DNA of 64,000 nucleotides from Streptomyces sp. rh34 (GCF_002551245.1 NZ_NTGZ01000004.1:1-64000); one strand, 5' to 3'; counted from the first letter of the stretch, positions 33,933 to 43,444 are shown. Program-made: numbers and translations. Notes: generated from the sequence alone by a model not told the origin.

Positions 33933-34821
33933 GCTGACGGACTGGCAGTACGACCTGGGCGGATTCCTCATGGGCGCCGGAACCTCTATCCAGGTCCTGG
34001 AGACTACCGGCCTCGGCCGGCCCCCGGTCCGGGACAACGACGTTGACCAGCCGTCCATGGACGGAGTGTTCGCCGGTCCGGACTACTACGGGGCCCGGCA
34101 GGTGCAGATCGACGCCGCGATCCGTATCCCCGGCGACCCTGCCGCCTGCCACGACGTCGTAGCCGCCCTCCAGGCCGACGCCGACGACCCCGCGGTCCGG
34201 CTGGCCGGCGGGGTAACGATGCCGCTGCGGATCCTGCGCCCCGGCCGTTCAGTGAAGCGCCTGGACGGCCGGCTGCGCCGAGTCGACCCCGAGTACCGGC
34301 AGGTCATCCACGGCTACGTGCCCCTGGACATCGAGTTCATCGCCACCGACCCCGGCTTCTACGCCGACGAGGAGACCACCACCGAGATCCCCCTCGGCTG
34401 GCTCACCGGCGGCGGGTTCGCGGCCCCGATCGTCGCCCCGATCTTCGTCCAGTCAGGCACCACCGCCGCCGACCGTCCCGGGTGGGCCATCAACGCGGGG
34501 ACCGGGCACGCCTGGCCCGTCATCCGCATCACCGGGCCCGTCGCCAACGTGTCCGTCATCCACTCCACGTCCGGCCGCCGCCTCGACCTCCCCACCCTCA
34601 ACCTGACCGCGGGCCAGTGGGTGGAGATCGACACCCGACCCGGCTACCGAACCGTCACCCGGGAGAACGGCGGCAACGCCTCCACGCTGCTCACCCCCAC
34701 CTCCCGCATCGACCTCTTCAGCCTGCCCCCGGGCCAGTCCGAGTTCCGGTGGACCGGCTTCGACGCCACCAACACGTCCCGTCTCCGCCTGACCTGGCGC
34801 GACGCCTACACCGCCCTCTGA
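33919..34821 (+). CDS. Distal tail protein
   Basis: 300 residues from a GTG that overlaps the tape measure end by 14 bases. The order after tape measure, the N-terminal beta region (GAGTSIQVLETTGLG, YYGARQVQIDAAIR) and the phrase RRVDPEYRQVIHGYVPLDIEFIATDPGFY match distal tail (Dit-like) proteins. The C-terminal half looks like a beta-sandwich ending LPPGQSEFRWTGFDATNTS. It would form the hub that joins tube and tip. Confidence 0.75.
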   Translation: MPPLELTDWQYDLGGFLMGAGTSIQVLETTGLGRPPVRDNDVDQPSMDGVFAGPDYYGARQVQIDAAIRIPGDPAACHDVVAALQADADDPAVRLAGGVTMPLRILRPGRSVKRLDGRLRRVDPEYRQVIHGYVPLDIEFIATDPGFYADEETTTEIPLGWLTGGGFAAPIVAPIFVQSGTTAADRPGWAINAGTGHAWPVIRITGPVANVSVIHSTSGRRLDLPTLNLTAGQWVEIDTRPGYRTVTRENGGNASTLLTPTSRIDLFSLPPGQSEFRWTGFDATNTSRLRLTWRDAYTAL

Positions 34822-34831
34822 GGAGCACACC

Positions 34832-35773
34832 ATGCCGCTGTACCCAGTGCCGATCCTCACCGACGGCGCCACCCACTCCGCAGAGCAGTTCCGCGCCATG
34901 GTCCAGGACCTCGCCCGCGGCGCCGAGGGCATCACCCAGGGCACCGACCTCAAGGTCACCCAACTCGGCACCCCCGGCGGCAGCGTCCAGGTCGCCAGCG
35001 GGTCCGGTGTCGTCCGCGGCCGGGTCAACGCTTTCCAGGGCAGCTACGCCGTACGCAACCAGGGCACCGACACCGTGACCGTCGCCTCCACCGGCGGATC
35101 GCCGCGCTCCGACATGCTGATCCTCCGGGTGGAGGACCCTCAGTACGAAGGCACCCTCAACCCCGAAGTCGACAACATCAACTACTTCCAGATCATCTCG
35201 AACGTGTCCTCCAGCGCCACGACGATCCCCGACGGGCGCACCGGTATCCCCTTGGCCCGGATCGACATCCCTGCGTCCACGTCCACGATCACCGACGCCA
35301 TGATCAAGGATCTGCGGACGATCGCGAACCCTCGCCGTGACCGGCAGATGTTCCCGCACTCTCCGTCCTCGGCCTCTACCGAGATCACTGGCAGTGCCAG
35401 CAGCTGGGGGTACTTCACCACCGAGGCCGGCTGGAGCCTGGCCGTCCCGACATGGGCCAGCAAGGCCCTGGTCCGCATCGACATGTACAGCGTCCGCGTC
35501 TCCACCGCGAACTTCTACGGTGCGGTCCGCGCCGTCTTCGGGTCCTCCCTCCTCGTCGTCCAGGCGGTGTCCGTGGACGACAACCAGGGAACCGCGATCC
35601 GCCGCATCAACGTAGGCATCGCCGACACCATCACCATTCCCGACGCCTACCGGGGCACCACCCAGCTCCTGCGCCCCCAGGCCGCCGGGTACTCCGGCAA
35701 TACCGGCCGGATCAGCGTCGACGGGTCCTCGACCTTCGTGTACGAGGTCGAGTTCTACGAGGGGCCCCGATGA
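34832..35773 (+). CDS. Minor tail protein, possible adhesin base
   Basis: 313 residues with GAGGAG before the ATG. The N-terminal domain (PVPILTDGATHSAEQFRAMVQD, VQVASGSGVVRGRVNAFQGSYAV, LDIPASTSTITDAMI-like text) is a common module of actinophage minor tail proteins. The C-terminal 120 residues are beta-rich (VRIDMYSVRVSTANFYGAVRAV) and may be a carbohydrate-contacting domain. Overlaps the next start by four bases. Confidence 0.68.
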   Translation: MPLYPVPILTDGATHSAEQFRAMVQDLARGAEGITQGTDLKVTQLGTPGGSVQVASGSGVVRGRVNAFQGSYAVRNQGTDTVTVASTGGSPRSDMLILRVEDPQYEGTLNPEVDNINYFQIISNVSSSATTIPDGRTGIPLARIDIPASTSTITDAMIKDLRTIANPRRDRQMFPHSPSSASTEITGSASSWGYFTTEAGWSLAVPTWASKALVRIDMYSVRVSTANFYGAVRAVFGSSLLVVQAVSVDDNQGTAIRRINVGIADTITIPDAYRGTTQLLRPQAAGYSGNTGRISVDGSSTFVYEVEFYEGPR

Positions 35774-36876
35774 CCACAACCCCGGGCCGGGTCCTCACGC
35801 AGCACGCGCTGACGGGGGAGTGGCTGTCCACGGCCCTGCCGCTGAGCGATCTGGAGTACGGGCCCGAACTCAACGGGCCCGGCTCCCTCTCCGGGACCCT
35901 GTCGCCCCGTCTGCTGTCTCAGCACCCCACCCTCATCGACCCCGGCACCACCCTCATCTACGTCGAGGAGGACGGGGAACTCCGGTGGGGCGGCCTGGTG
36001 TGGCACCTGGAGATGCAGGGCGACCGCCTCTCCCTGGAGGCCGCCTCGTGGTCGTCGTACCTGCAGAAGCGCCGGGATCTCGACGGAAACTATGGGGGCC
36101 GCGGGCCGTACGTGTACGCCGACCCGTGCACCGTGATCCGGGACATCTGGGCGTACGCGCAGTCCATCCCCGACGGTGATCTCGGAGTCACCGTTGACTC
36201 GACCACGTCGACGGCGAAGGTCGGCACCCCCGCCGAGCCGCTCGCCTCACCTTTCTGGGAGAAACCGGTCCTTGGGGAGGCCGCCGACAACCTCGTCTCC
36301 GGTGAGGCCACCCCCGACTACACCTGCTCTGTGGCCTGGAACCCGGCCAAGACCGCACCCGTCCGCCGCGTGCGCCTCGGCTGGCCGCGCCTTGGGGCCC
36401 GCCGCACCGACATCACCTTCAGCTCCGGCGTGAACATCATCGAGGACCCCCCGGTCACGATGGCCGCCGACGACTACGCCCAGGTCGTCATCGCCACCGG
36501 CGAAGGCGACGGCTCCGCGAAACCCTCCGAGATCTCCGCCGTGCGCAACGGTCGGCTCCGCCTGGAGCACCTCATCGACATCCCCGACGTCAAAGGGCGC
36601 GACATCCTCGCCTCCCGCGCCGCTGCTGAACGGACCCGCCGGCAGAACCTCGGCTCCGTCGACCAGATCACCATCCGCAACACCCCCGCCGCCCCGTTCG
36701 GCTCCTGGCAGGTCGGCGACGACGTGTACACCCGCGTCAACAACGCCTGGACCAGCTACGTCGGCTGGCGGCGCATCACCGGCTGGCGGACCCAGCCCCA
36801 CGCCAACGGCGGGCCCCGCGCCGTCATCGACCTCCAACCCGCCGACTCCTACCAGTACGGAGGCGTCACCTCATGA
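35770..36876 (+). CDS. Tail tip / tail-associated protein
   Basis: 368 residues from the ATG at 35770 inside the previous stop. It starts with VLTQHALTGEWLSTALPLSDLEYGPELNGPGSL-like text that I associate with baseplate hub (gp27-like) proteins of actinophages: several beta domains and a Trp-rich end (SYVGWRRITGWRTQ). It probably forms the tip through which the tape measure and DNA leave. No enzyme motif is visible. Confidence 0.65.
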   Translation: MTTTPGRVLTQHALTGEWLSTALPLSDLEYGPELNGPGSLSGTLSPRLLSQHPTLIDPGTTLIYVEEDGELRWGGLVWHLEMQGDRLSLEAASWSSYLQKRRDLDGNYGGRGPYVYADPCTVIRDIWAYAQSIPDGDLGVTVDSTTSTAKVGTPAEPLASPFWEKPVLGEAADNLVSGEATPDYTCSVAWNPAKTAPVRRVRLGWPRLGARRTDITFSSGVNIIEDPPVTMAADDYAQVVIATGEGDGSAKPSEISAVRNGRLRLEHLIDIPDVKGRDILASRAAAERTRRQNLGSVDQITIRNTPAAPFGSWQVGDDVYTRVNNAWTSYVGWRRITGWRTQPHANGGPRAVIDLQPADSYQYGGVTS

Positions 36877-39443
36877 CCGTCGACATCGGGCGTATCCTCG
36901 CCGACATCGGACGCCGCCTGGCAAAGGTCGAGGCACAGTCCCGCCTCAAGTCCGCCTCGATAGACGACGCCGCACTCCTGGTCCGCGACGGCACCGGTTC
37001 CCTGCGCGGCATCGTCGGACAGCAGGGCGACGGCACCACCGCAGTCACCATCGTCAACGGCCCGCCCCCGCCACAACCGTCAGCACCGATCGTCACCTCC
37101 GTCCTCGGAGGGGTCGCCGCCTCATGGGACGGCCAGTTCACCGACGGCCAGGTACTGCCCCTGGACTGGTCCCGCGTGGAAGTCCACGCCTCGACGGACC
37201 CCGGATTCGTCCCGTTCGCTGGCACGCTGCACTCAACGATCGAAACCGCCCAGGGCGCCACGGTCATCGTCGCGACCGACGACCCGGTGTACGTACGGCT
37301 CCTCGCCCGCAGCACATCCGGCACCGCCTCCCCGCCCTCCACCCCAACCGGACCGCACGGGCCGACACCCGTGGTCGCCACCGAACTCCTCGACGGCATC
37401 GTCACCACCGTCAAGCTCGCCGACGACGCGGTCACCGCCGCCAAGGTCGCCGCCGCCGCCGTCACCCCCGACGCGCTCGCCCCGGTCCTCGCCGACACCG
37501 TGTCCCAGCGGTGGGTCGACACGATGGACGACCCCGCAGCGTGGACCCTCGTCGCCCAGGAAACCGGAGCCACCTGGTCACACCAAACCGTCACCGACGC
37601 CTCAGTCGGCGGCGGCAGTGTCGGGCAGGCCGCCGGATACGTTGGGGTACGCGGCACCACCCTCATCCCGCACGACCCCTCCACCATGTACCGCATCTCC
37701 GTGCGCATCCGGGCCAGCCCCGAGCCGGCCGCCGGCCCCGACACCTGCTACCTCGGCCTCATTGGATTTGCCGCAGACAGGACCACCATGGTCAACCGGG
37801 CCGGTGCGGACAGCGTCGACTCCCAGTACTACCCCGTAGCCAGGCTCCAGGCGGTGGCCGCCGCCGACGGGTGGACCGTGTACACCGGATTCATCCAAGG
37901 TCGCGGCGCCCCGGCCACCAGCGTCGGCGGCGGCCCGGCCCCGGACCCCTTGGCACCCGAACCGCTCCACAGCCAGGTCCGGTTCATCACCCCGTACCTG
38001 CTGCTCAACTACACGCGCCGCGACAACGCAGGCATCATGCAGGTCGACACAGTGTCAGTCGAGGCCCTGCGTACTGGTGTGGTGACCGCCGCGTACCTGG
38101 CGGCGGGAAGCGTCTCCACGTCGAAGCTCGTCGCCGGCGCCGTGCAGACCGCGCAGCTTGACGCGGAGGCTGTCAACGCCTCGAAGATCGCCGCCGGGGC
38201 CGTCACCACAGCGAAGCTCGACGCGCTGGCCGTGACTGCTGACAAGATCGCGGCGAACACCATCACCACAGCGAAGCTCGCCGCCGGGTCCGTAGACGCC
38301 ACTGCTCTGAAAGCCGACGCGATCACCGGCAAGACCATCACTGGTGGCGTCATCAACGGCGCCGAATTCCACTCCGATGATGGTGCGGGCGGCCTCGTCG
38401 ACATCGAGAGTGGAACCGTCCTGACGACAGCCTCCACTGGTTGGCGGATCGCCATCGACCCCAGTAAGCCTCAGCCCGCCGTCGTCTGGCTCAACGACAC
38501 CGGGGTCATCGCCGGAGAGATCAACGGCATGGGTGACTCCACCCGCCCCGGCCTCGTCCTGTCCTCCGGGCCCTTCACCGACGGAGCTGTCACCGACTGG
38601 CGGTGGGCCACCCGCTCCGGAGCCGACGGAGCCATCAACGGGTGGCGCACCGGGCGTTTCCGCGAATCCGACCAGAACACCATCCTCGGCGGCTATATCA
38701 ACCTCGCCCCCGACAAGGCCACCCTGGCCTGGATCGACACCGCCAACTCCGCCACGAACACCATTCTCCAGATCAGCCAAGGCCTCTTTGTGTTCGACGA
38801 AGGCCGCTTCGTCATCGAGCCACCCGTCTCATCGGCGCCAGCCTTCCACCTAGCTGCGCAGACCGGCCATACCGGACACCTCATCAGAGCCCAGGTCAAC
38901 CTCGTCAACCAGTTCGTCGTCACCGCAGGCGGGGCAGTCACCGCCACCGGATCCGTCACCGGGGCCAGCTTCACCACGGCGGGATCAGTCAACGCAGCCA
39001 CCGTCACCACCACCAGTAATGCCACAGTTGGTGGCACTCTCGGCATAGCCAACGCCACCGTCTCCGGGCAGATCACCAAGGACGCCACCTGGTCCACCCT
39101 CAGCACCGGAACCGGTTGGGCCGGATACGGCGGCGCCTACGGCATCGGACGCTACCGGCGTATGCCTGACGGCAGCGTCGTCATCCGCGACCTCATCAAC
39201 CGCACCGCCTCCACCACCATCCCCAGCGGCGAGATCGTTGCAACCCTCCCCGTCGGCTACCGCCCCGTCACCCAGGTCCAGCAGAACATTTTCGTCGGCG
39301 GCTCCTCCGGCGGCTCCCTCTCCATCAACATCAACACGAACGGCACTATCACCCTCACCAACATCACCCCCGGGGCCGTCACCTACCTCTCCACCGGCAG
39401 CGGCTACATCAGCCTGAACGGCTACCAGTTCTTCACCGACTGA
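36873..39443 (+). CDS. Tail fibre / long minor tail protein
   Basis: 856 residues. A helical start (GRILADIGRRLAKVEAQSRLK), a fibronectin-like region, then a run of short repeats of the type ADDAVTAAKVAAAAV and AGAVTTAKLDALAV (about 180-205 and 405-495) that form trimeric beta-prisms or stalks in phage fibres. The C-terminus is beta-rich (GNGTITLTNITPGAV-like). It likely trims into a fibre that contacts the host surface. Overlaps the preceding gene. Confidence 0.72.
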   Translation: MTVDIGRILADIGRRLAKVEAQSRLKSASIDDAALLVRDGTGSLRGIVGQQGDGTTAVTIVNGPPPPQPSAPIVTSVLGGVAASWDGQFTDGQVLPLDWSRVEVHASTDPGFVPFAGTLHSTIETAQGATVIVATDDPVYVRLLARSTSGTASPPSTPTGPHGPTPVVATELLDGIVTTVKLADDAVTAAKVAAAAVTPDALAPVLADTVSQRWVDTMDDPAAWTLVAQETGATWSHQTVTDASVGGGSVGQAAGYVGVRGTTLIPHDPSTMYRISVRIRASPEPAAGPDTCYLGLIGFAADRTTMVNRAGADSVDSQYYPVARLQAVAAADGWTVYTGFIQGRGAPATSVGGGPAPDPLAPEPLHSQVRFITPYLLLNYTRRDNAGIMQVDTVSVEALRTGVVTAAYLAAGSVSTSKLVAGAVQTAQLDAEAVNASKIAAGAVTTAKLDALAVTADKIAANTITTAKLAAGSVDATALKADAITGKTITGGVINGAEFHSDDGAGGLVDIESGTVLTTASTGWRIAIDPSKPQPAVVWLNDTGVIAGEINGMGDSTRPGLVLSSGPFTDGAVTDWRWATRSGADGAINGWRTGRFRESDQNTILGGYINLAPDKATLAWIDTANSATNTILQISQGLFVFDEGRFVIEPPVSSAPAFHLAAQTGHTGHLIRAQVNLVNQFVVTAGGAVTATGSVTGASFTTAGSVNAATVTTTSNATVGGTLGIANATVSGQITKDATWSTLSTGTGWAGYGGAYGIGRYRRMPDGSVVIRDLINRTASTTIPSGEIVATLPVGYRPVTQVQQNIFVGGSSGGSLSININTNGTITLTNITPGAVTYLSTGSGYISLNGYQFFTD

Positions 39444-39476
39444 CCGCCGACCAGGGGGAGTGCCCGGCCCGCACAC

Positions 39477-39489
39477 CCGTACGCTGATC
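39477..39489 (+). promoter_or_regulatory. Second copy of CCGTACGCTGATC
   Basis: Same 13-mer as upstream of the portal (19745-19757), here 95 bases before the protease gene and after the last tail gene. Possibly a late promoter part; TACGCT could be a -10 but no good -35 is seen. Confidence 0.35.
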
Positions 39490-39584
39490 CGTAGGGCGAC
39501 CCTCCGCCCGCGCTTCACACCCGAGGGACTGCCACCCGGCCCCGGCCGGCGCAGCACGCCAATCAGTCAGCTCGGGCGCGGGGA

Positions 39585-40424
39585 GTGCAGGAGCAGGCGT
39601 TGCCGGACACCTACGTCCGCGAGTACACCCCGGCCGGGCACCTCGGCCGCCACATGGCCTTGGACTCGCGGAGTCTCGCCTACCGGCGCCCGTACGACGG
39701 GCAACCCCTACGCGCCACCGCGTGGGAACCCCGCCTGCCCGTCCTCGACCAGACACGGCTCCTCTCCCAGGGCATCCACACCGCAGAGGCCTACGGTCTC
39801 GAGTCGGATGCCGACGCACTGGCCTCCTGTACCGGGAACGCGGCCACCGCCCTCCTGTCGGTCCTTCTCACCCCCGAGCAGGCGCACGCCGCCGCCCTGA
39901 ACCTGGCGGACCCGGCGATGGCGCAGCATTTCGCGATCGGCCTGTACGCCGACGCCACGACCTGTGACCAGTGGTCCGAACTCGCCTGGCCTGACCAGGA
40001 CGTTGGCTCGTCCGGGCTCGGCGTCGCCAAGGTCATGCGCGCACGCGGGCTGATCGACCAGTACGGGCACGCCACCACCGCCGAGGAGGTGTGCACGCTC
40101 CTGCAGACCGGCCCGGTGCTCCTCGGAATGCCGTGGCACGCCGCGTTCTCCGACCCTGACCTGGATGGGTTCATTGACGCTGACCCTGCCTGGGCGGACT
40201 CGCCATTGGAGGGCGGCCACGAGGTGTGCGTCACCGCCCTTGAAGCCGTCGCCCTCAACGACGGCACCCTCATGCCGGAGCACACGATCCTGCGCTTCAG
40301 AAACTCCCATGGCGCCGCGTGGGGAGACCACGGCGACGGCCGGCTCCGCCTCTCCACGTACCTGGCCATCCGCGACCAGGCCGACGTCATCCAGCCCCGC
40401 CTCGACTCCTGGAGAACCCGATGA
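39585..40424 (+). CDS. Papain-like cysteine protease
   Basis: 279 residues. The likely catalytic set is C82 (SCTGNAATALL), H212 (GGHEVCVTAL) and N240 (FRNSHGAAWGDHGDGRL), in the order and context of C1-like peptidases, where the Asn is followed by a W-G-x-x-G run. The GTG at 39585 is used; a TTG at 39600 with AGGAG upstream is an alternative. It lies between the tail fibre and lysis genes. It may cut host surface protein or peptidoglycan cross-bridge during entry or release. No signal peptide. Confidence 0.7.
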   Translation: MQEQALPDTYVREYTPAGHLGRHMALDSRSLAYRRPYDGQPLRATAWEPRLPVLDQTRLLSQGIHTAEAYGLESDADALASCTGNAATALLSVLLTPEQAHAAALNLADPAMAQHFAIGLYADATTCDQWSELAWPDQDVGSSGLGVAKVMRARGLIDQYGHATTAEEVCTLLQTGPVLLGMPWHAAFSDPDLDGFIDADPAWADSPLEGGHEVCVTALEAVALNDGTLMPEHTILRFRNSHGAAWGDHGDGRLRLSTYLAIRDQADVIQPRLDSWRTR

Positions 40425-40831
40425 GCCGCCTCAGCAAGCCCGACACCACCGACTCCCCTGACACCCCCAGCGCCAGCACGCCGGAGGAGACGCCCGCCCG
40501 TACCTCGGCGGCCTCCGGCGCACCGGAGCCCACAACGGCGACTGACGCCACCAGCGCGTACGAGCCGTACCCCGGCGCCCACTACTTCCACGGCGGCCGC
40601 CACAGCCAGATCGTCCACGCCATGGCCCGCCGCCTCGTCCAGGAAGGCCACTGGACCACCACCCAGCCTGCCGGGCCGGACTGGACGAACGGACACAAGC
40701 GGGCCTTCGCCGCCTTCCAGCACACCCTTCGCCCCAAGGAGGGCGGTGACGTCAGCGGCATTCCCGACGAGGTGGCGTGGGACCGGCTGCAGGTGCCCCG
40801 TGTCAGCCCCGTCCCGATCAGGGAGAACTGA
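40421..40831 (+). CDS. Peptidoglycan-binding domain protein
   Basis: 136 residues, ATGA overlap with the protease gene. The first 50 residues are a Ser/Thr/Pro linker. The rest (HYFHGGRHSQIVHAMARRLVQEGH, GPDWTNGHKRAFAAFQHTL and DEVAWDRLQVP) has the spacing of the peptidoglycan-binding domain that is usually fused to actinophage endolysins. Here it is a separate protein next to the amidase, so it may act as a detached wall-binding subunit. Confidence 0.68.
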   Translation: MSRLSKPDTTDSPDTPSASTPEETPARTSAASGAPEPTTATDATSAYEPYPGAHYFHGGRHSQIVHAMARRLVQEGHWTTTQPAGPDWTNGHKRAFAAFQHTLRPKEGGDVSGIPDEVAWDRLQVPRVSPVPIREN

Positions 40832-40833
40832 CC

Positions 40834-41907
40834 GTGGCCACTCCGCTGTCCGCCGAGCGGCAACTCGCGGCTCTGCGCACCGAGGGTGTGAAGGTCTCGG
40901 AGCACCGCAGTTGGCGCACCCACAACCGCAACCACAAGGGAGCATGGGGCCCGGTCCACGGGGTGATGATCCACCACACCGTCAGCTCCGGCGACGACTC
41001 CTCAGTGGCCCTCTGTTACAACGGCCACTCCGCCCTGCCCGGCCCGCTGTGCCACGGAGTCGGCCGCAACGATGGCACCGTCGCGCTCGTATCGTCCGGC
41101 CGTGCGAACCACGCTGGCTCCGGCGACGGTGACGTGCTGCGCGCCGTCATCAACGAGACCGCCCTGCCCCCGGCCAACGAGGCGAACACCGACGGGAACC
41201 GGCACTACTACGGGCTGGAGATCGTCAACCTCGGCAACAACAAGGACACCTACACCCGCGCCCAGTACCGGGCCGCGGTGCTGTGGGCGGCCGCCCTATG
41301 CCGGGCGCACGGCTGGTCGGAGCGCTCGGTCATCGGCCACAAGGAGTGGCAGCCCGGAAAAATCGACCCCCGCGGCCCGATCGAGGGCGGCGGCTCCTTC
41401 TCGATGACCCAGTTCCGCGCCGACGTGCGAGCACAACTGGCGACGAAGCCGGGCAGCGACCCGACGCCGACCGCCCCCACCAAGCCGACGGCGCCGACGC
41501 CAGCCGTCAAGGAGGAACCGCCCGTGCCCGCCACGAAGGTCATCACCGAGTCCGTACCCGCGTCCGACCGACTCCCCGCCGGCGAGTACACGCTGATCAA
41601 GCTCGCCAAGGACACGGCCGCGCTCCAGGGCCCGTGCACCTACGTCGTCACCGCCTACGCCACGATCACCGGCACCCCCGGCACCAGGGTCACCGCCCGG
41701 TACCACGACCTGCCACTCGCCACCGGCCGCCCATCCCTCGACCTCCCAATCGACGGCGGCGTCATCGGCCCGGACGGCACCCTCAACCTCTCCGCCACCC
41801 GCAACGGAGGCCTCGACGCGAAGGAGCAACTCCGCCTGGAGCTGCGGGCCGACGCCGACGCCACCGTCACCCGACGTGTCCTGCGCGCCCTGCGCACCGA
41901 CGCCTGA
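40834..41907 (+). CDS. Endolysin, N-acetylmuramoyl-L-alanine amidase
   Basis: 357 residues from a GTG with GGGAGAACTG upstream. The Amidase_2 domain covers about residues 20-200: zinc ligand His in VMIHHT (47-48), substrate part YYGLEIVNLG, and GHKEW...GKIDPRG near 168-181 with the second His and the catalytic region. A Pro/Thr linker follows, then a C-terminal beta domain (about 230-357) that likely binds the cell wall. It cleaves the bond between muramic acid and the stem peptide at lysis. Confidence 0.87.
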   Translation: MATPLSAERQLAALRTEGVKVSEHRSWRTHNRNHKGAWGPVHGVMIHHTVSSGDDSSVALCYNGHSALPGPLCHGVGRNDGTVALVSSGRANHAGSGDGDVLRAVINETALPPANEANTDGNRHYYGLEIVNLGNNKDTYTRAQYRAAVLWAAALCRAHGWSERSVIGHKEWQPGKIDPRGPIEGGGSFSMTQFRADVRAQLATKPGSDPTPTAPTKPTAPTPAVKEEPPVPATKVITESVPASDRLPAGEYTLIKLAKDTAALQGPCTYVVTAYATITGTPGTRVTARYHDLPLATGRPSLDLPIDGGVIGPDGTLNLSATRNGGLDAKEQLRLELRADADATVTRRVLRALRTDA

Positions 41908-41924
41908 CCCAGAAGGAGTACCCC

Positions 41925-42188
41925 ATGAGCGACACTCCGTTCCCTCTCCCGTCCACCGAGACCGTCATCAAGGGAGCGCGCACCTACGCCCGCGACCTGG
42001 CCGAGCGCGTCACCGCAACGTTCCTTCAGACCTTCGTCGGCGGGCTGGTGCTGACTCAGCCGTTCGATATCGGCATGTGGGAGGCCGCCGCTGTCGGCGG
42101 TGTCGGCGCCGCGCTCTCTCTGCTGAAGGGGCTGGTCGCGCGGTGGCGGGACGTCACCCATTCCGCGTCGCTCGCCAAGGGTGTCTGA
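41925..42188 (+). CDS. Holin
   Basis: 87 residues with AGAAGGAG before the ATG. It has a hydrophilic start, then hydrophobic stretches (RVTATFLQTFVGGLVLTQPFDIG and AAAVGGVGAALSLLKGLVARW), matching r1t-type actinophage holins. It sits directly after the endolysin. It would form the membrane hole that times lysis. Confidence 0.78.
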   Translation: MSDTPFPLPSTETVIKGARTYARDLAERVTATFLQTFVGGLVLTQPFDIGMWEAAAVGGVGAALSLLKGLVARWRDVTHSASLAKGV

Positions 42189-42214
42189 CCCACCTCGCAC
42201 CAGGAGGCATGTAC

Positions 42215-42526
42215 GTGGACGCTGCGACCATCGGCGCCGTCGGAACGATCGTCGTCGGGCTCGCAGCGGCTGCGGCTGCTCTGATCGGACAGCGCACCAA
42301 CGCGAGGGCCACCCACCAAGGGGTTGTGATGACCGGGTTCGGTGGGCTCGTCAACGAGCTCCAGGAGGAACGGGCCGACCTCCGCGAGAAGCTCGCCCAA
42401 GCGCACGCCGAGCTGGCTGGGGAACGCTCCGACAAGGCCCAGCTGCACGCGCAGATCGCACAGTTGCAAGCCGAGATCGCCGAACGTGACCGCCAGATCG
42501 CCGCCCTACGGAGGACCGCCCCGTGA
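42215..42526 (+). CDS. Membrane-anchored coiled-coil protein of the lysis cassette
   Basis: 103 residues. AGGAGG lies 7 bases before the GTG at 42215; an ATG at 42209 is too close to that site. One N-terminal membrane segment (IGAVGTIVVGLAAAAAALIG) is followed by a long coiled coil (ELQEERADLREKLAQAHAELAGE, then AQLQAEIAERDRQIAALRR). The shape recalls Rz-like or accessory holin proteins. Function inferred from shape and place. Confidence 0.65.
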   Translation: MDAATIGAVGTIVVGLAAAAAALIGQRTNARATHQGVVMTGFGGLVNELQEERADLREKLAQAHAELAGERSDKAQLHAQIAQLQAEIAERDRQIAALRRTAP

Positions 42527-43206
42527 CCCGCCATCGCCCTGAAGGGATACTCGCTCGCCGCTGGCGGTCGCTCGCCGTCGCCGCGGTGCTTGCCGTGTTG
42601 TCCGGCGCGATCGTGCTGGTGTGGCTGCGCATCGATGCTGAGGCGCAGCGCACCGCGAATGTGGCGGCTGAGGCGGACCGGCGCGGTGACGCGGTGTCGA
42701 CGCTGGCCGGGGACGTGCGCACCCTACGCGCGCAGATCCAGGCCGAGGGCGGCACCCCTGCTGCACCGGACCCGGCGGCGGCGGTCGATGACCTGCCGGA
42801 CCGGGTCGAGGTCCCGGTGCCGATCCCCGGGCCGTCGGGCCCGCGCGGGCAGAAGGGCGAGGCGGGCACTCCTGGGAAGGACGGTACGGACGGGGAGCCG
42901 GGCGCGGCTGGGTCGCCGGGTCCGGCAGTCACGGGAGAGCCCGGCCGGGACGGGGTGAACGGCGCCGACGGAACCGACGGAGCACAGGGAATCCAGGGTG
43001 AGCGCGGCGAGAAGGGCGAGCCCGGCGAGCGCGGCCAGGCGGGTCCTCCTGGCCCGGCCTGCCCCGACGGATTCAGTCTCCAGCCGCCGCCGGGTGATCC
43101 GGATGGGCTGATGTGCCGGCGTGATGGTGCGCCACCGCCGGAGACTCCTGCCGGGTCACCGAGCCCGCTCGCTCTGGCGCTCGATCCGCGCCGCCAGTAC
43201 CCATGA
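42523..43206 (+). CDS. Membrane-anchored collagen-like protein
   Basis: 227 residues; GTGA overlap with the gene before. A membrane segment (SLAVAAVLAVLSGAIVLVWL, about 16-35) is followed by a coiled coil and then Gly-X-Y repeats (about 104-178: GPSGPRGQKGEAGTPGKDG..., GERGEKGEPGERGQAGPPG), ending in a Pro-rich tail with two cysteines. The repeats predict a trimeric collagen rod outside the membrane. Its place as the last lysis-cassette gene suggests envelope disruption or surface display. Confidence 0.72.
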   Translation: MTRHRPEGILARRWRSLAVAAVLAVLSGAIVLVWLRIDAEAQRTANVAAEADRRGDAVSTLAGDVRTLRAQIQAEGGTPAAPDPAAAVDDLPDRVEVPVPIPGPSGPRGQKGEAGTPGKDGTDGEPGAAGSPGPAVTGEPGRDGVNGADGTDGAQGIQGERGEKGEPGERGQAGPPGPACPDGFSLQPPPGDPDGLMCRRDGAPPPETPAGSPSPLALALDPRRQYP

Positions 43207-43239
43207 TCGCGACGTGAAAGGGGCGGTCTGCCTGCCTAC

Positions 43240-43279
43240 CTGTCCTATAGTTTTGCGACTTTAATAACGTGATCTTGCT
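43240..43279 (+). repeat. 40-bp AT-rich inverted repeat, left copy
   Basis: Core TTTTGCGACTTTAATAACG in a GC-rich background. The right copy at 55190-55229 is its reverse complement with one mismatch in 40. The two bound 11.9 kb that includes a tyrosine recombinase. It lies in the 238-base gap after the lysis genes; the rest of that gap shows no clear promoter. Confidence 0.75.
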
Positions 43280-43444
43280 CAGATCTCCGGCCACGCTCCG
43301 CCGCTCATCGGCAATCCCCGGGTTACCGCAAAGCCGCTGGTCAGAACGGATTGTCAGTGGTCCCGTCTACCGTGGATTGGGTACGGACTGCCGGGAAGCC
43401 ACGGGGCTTCGGGAGCACGTCAGTCCCTGGCCCGGGGAGGCCGC

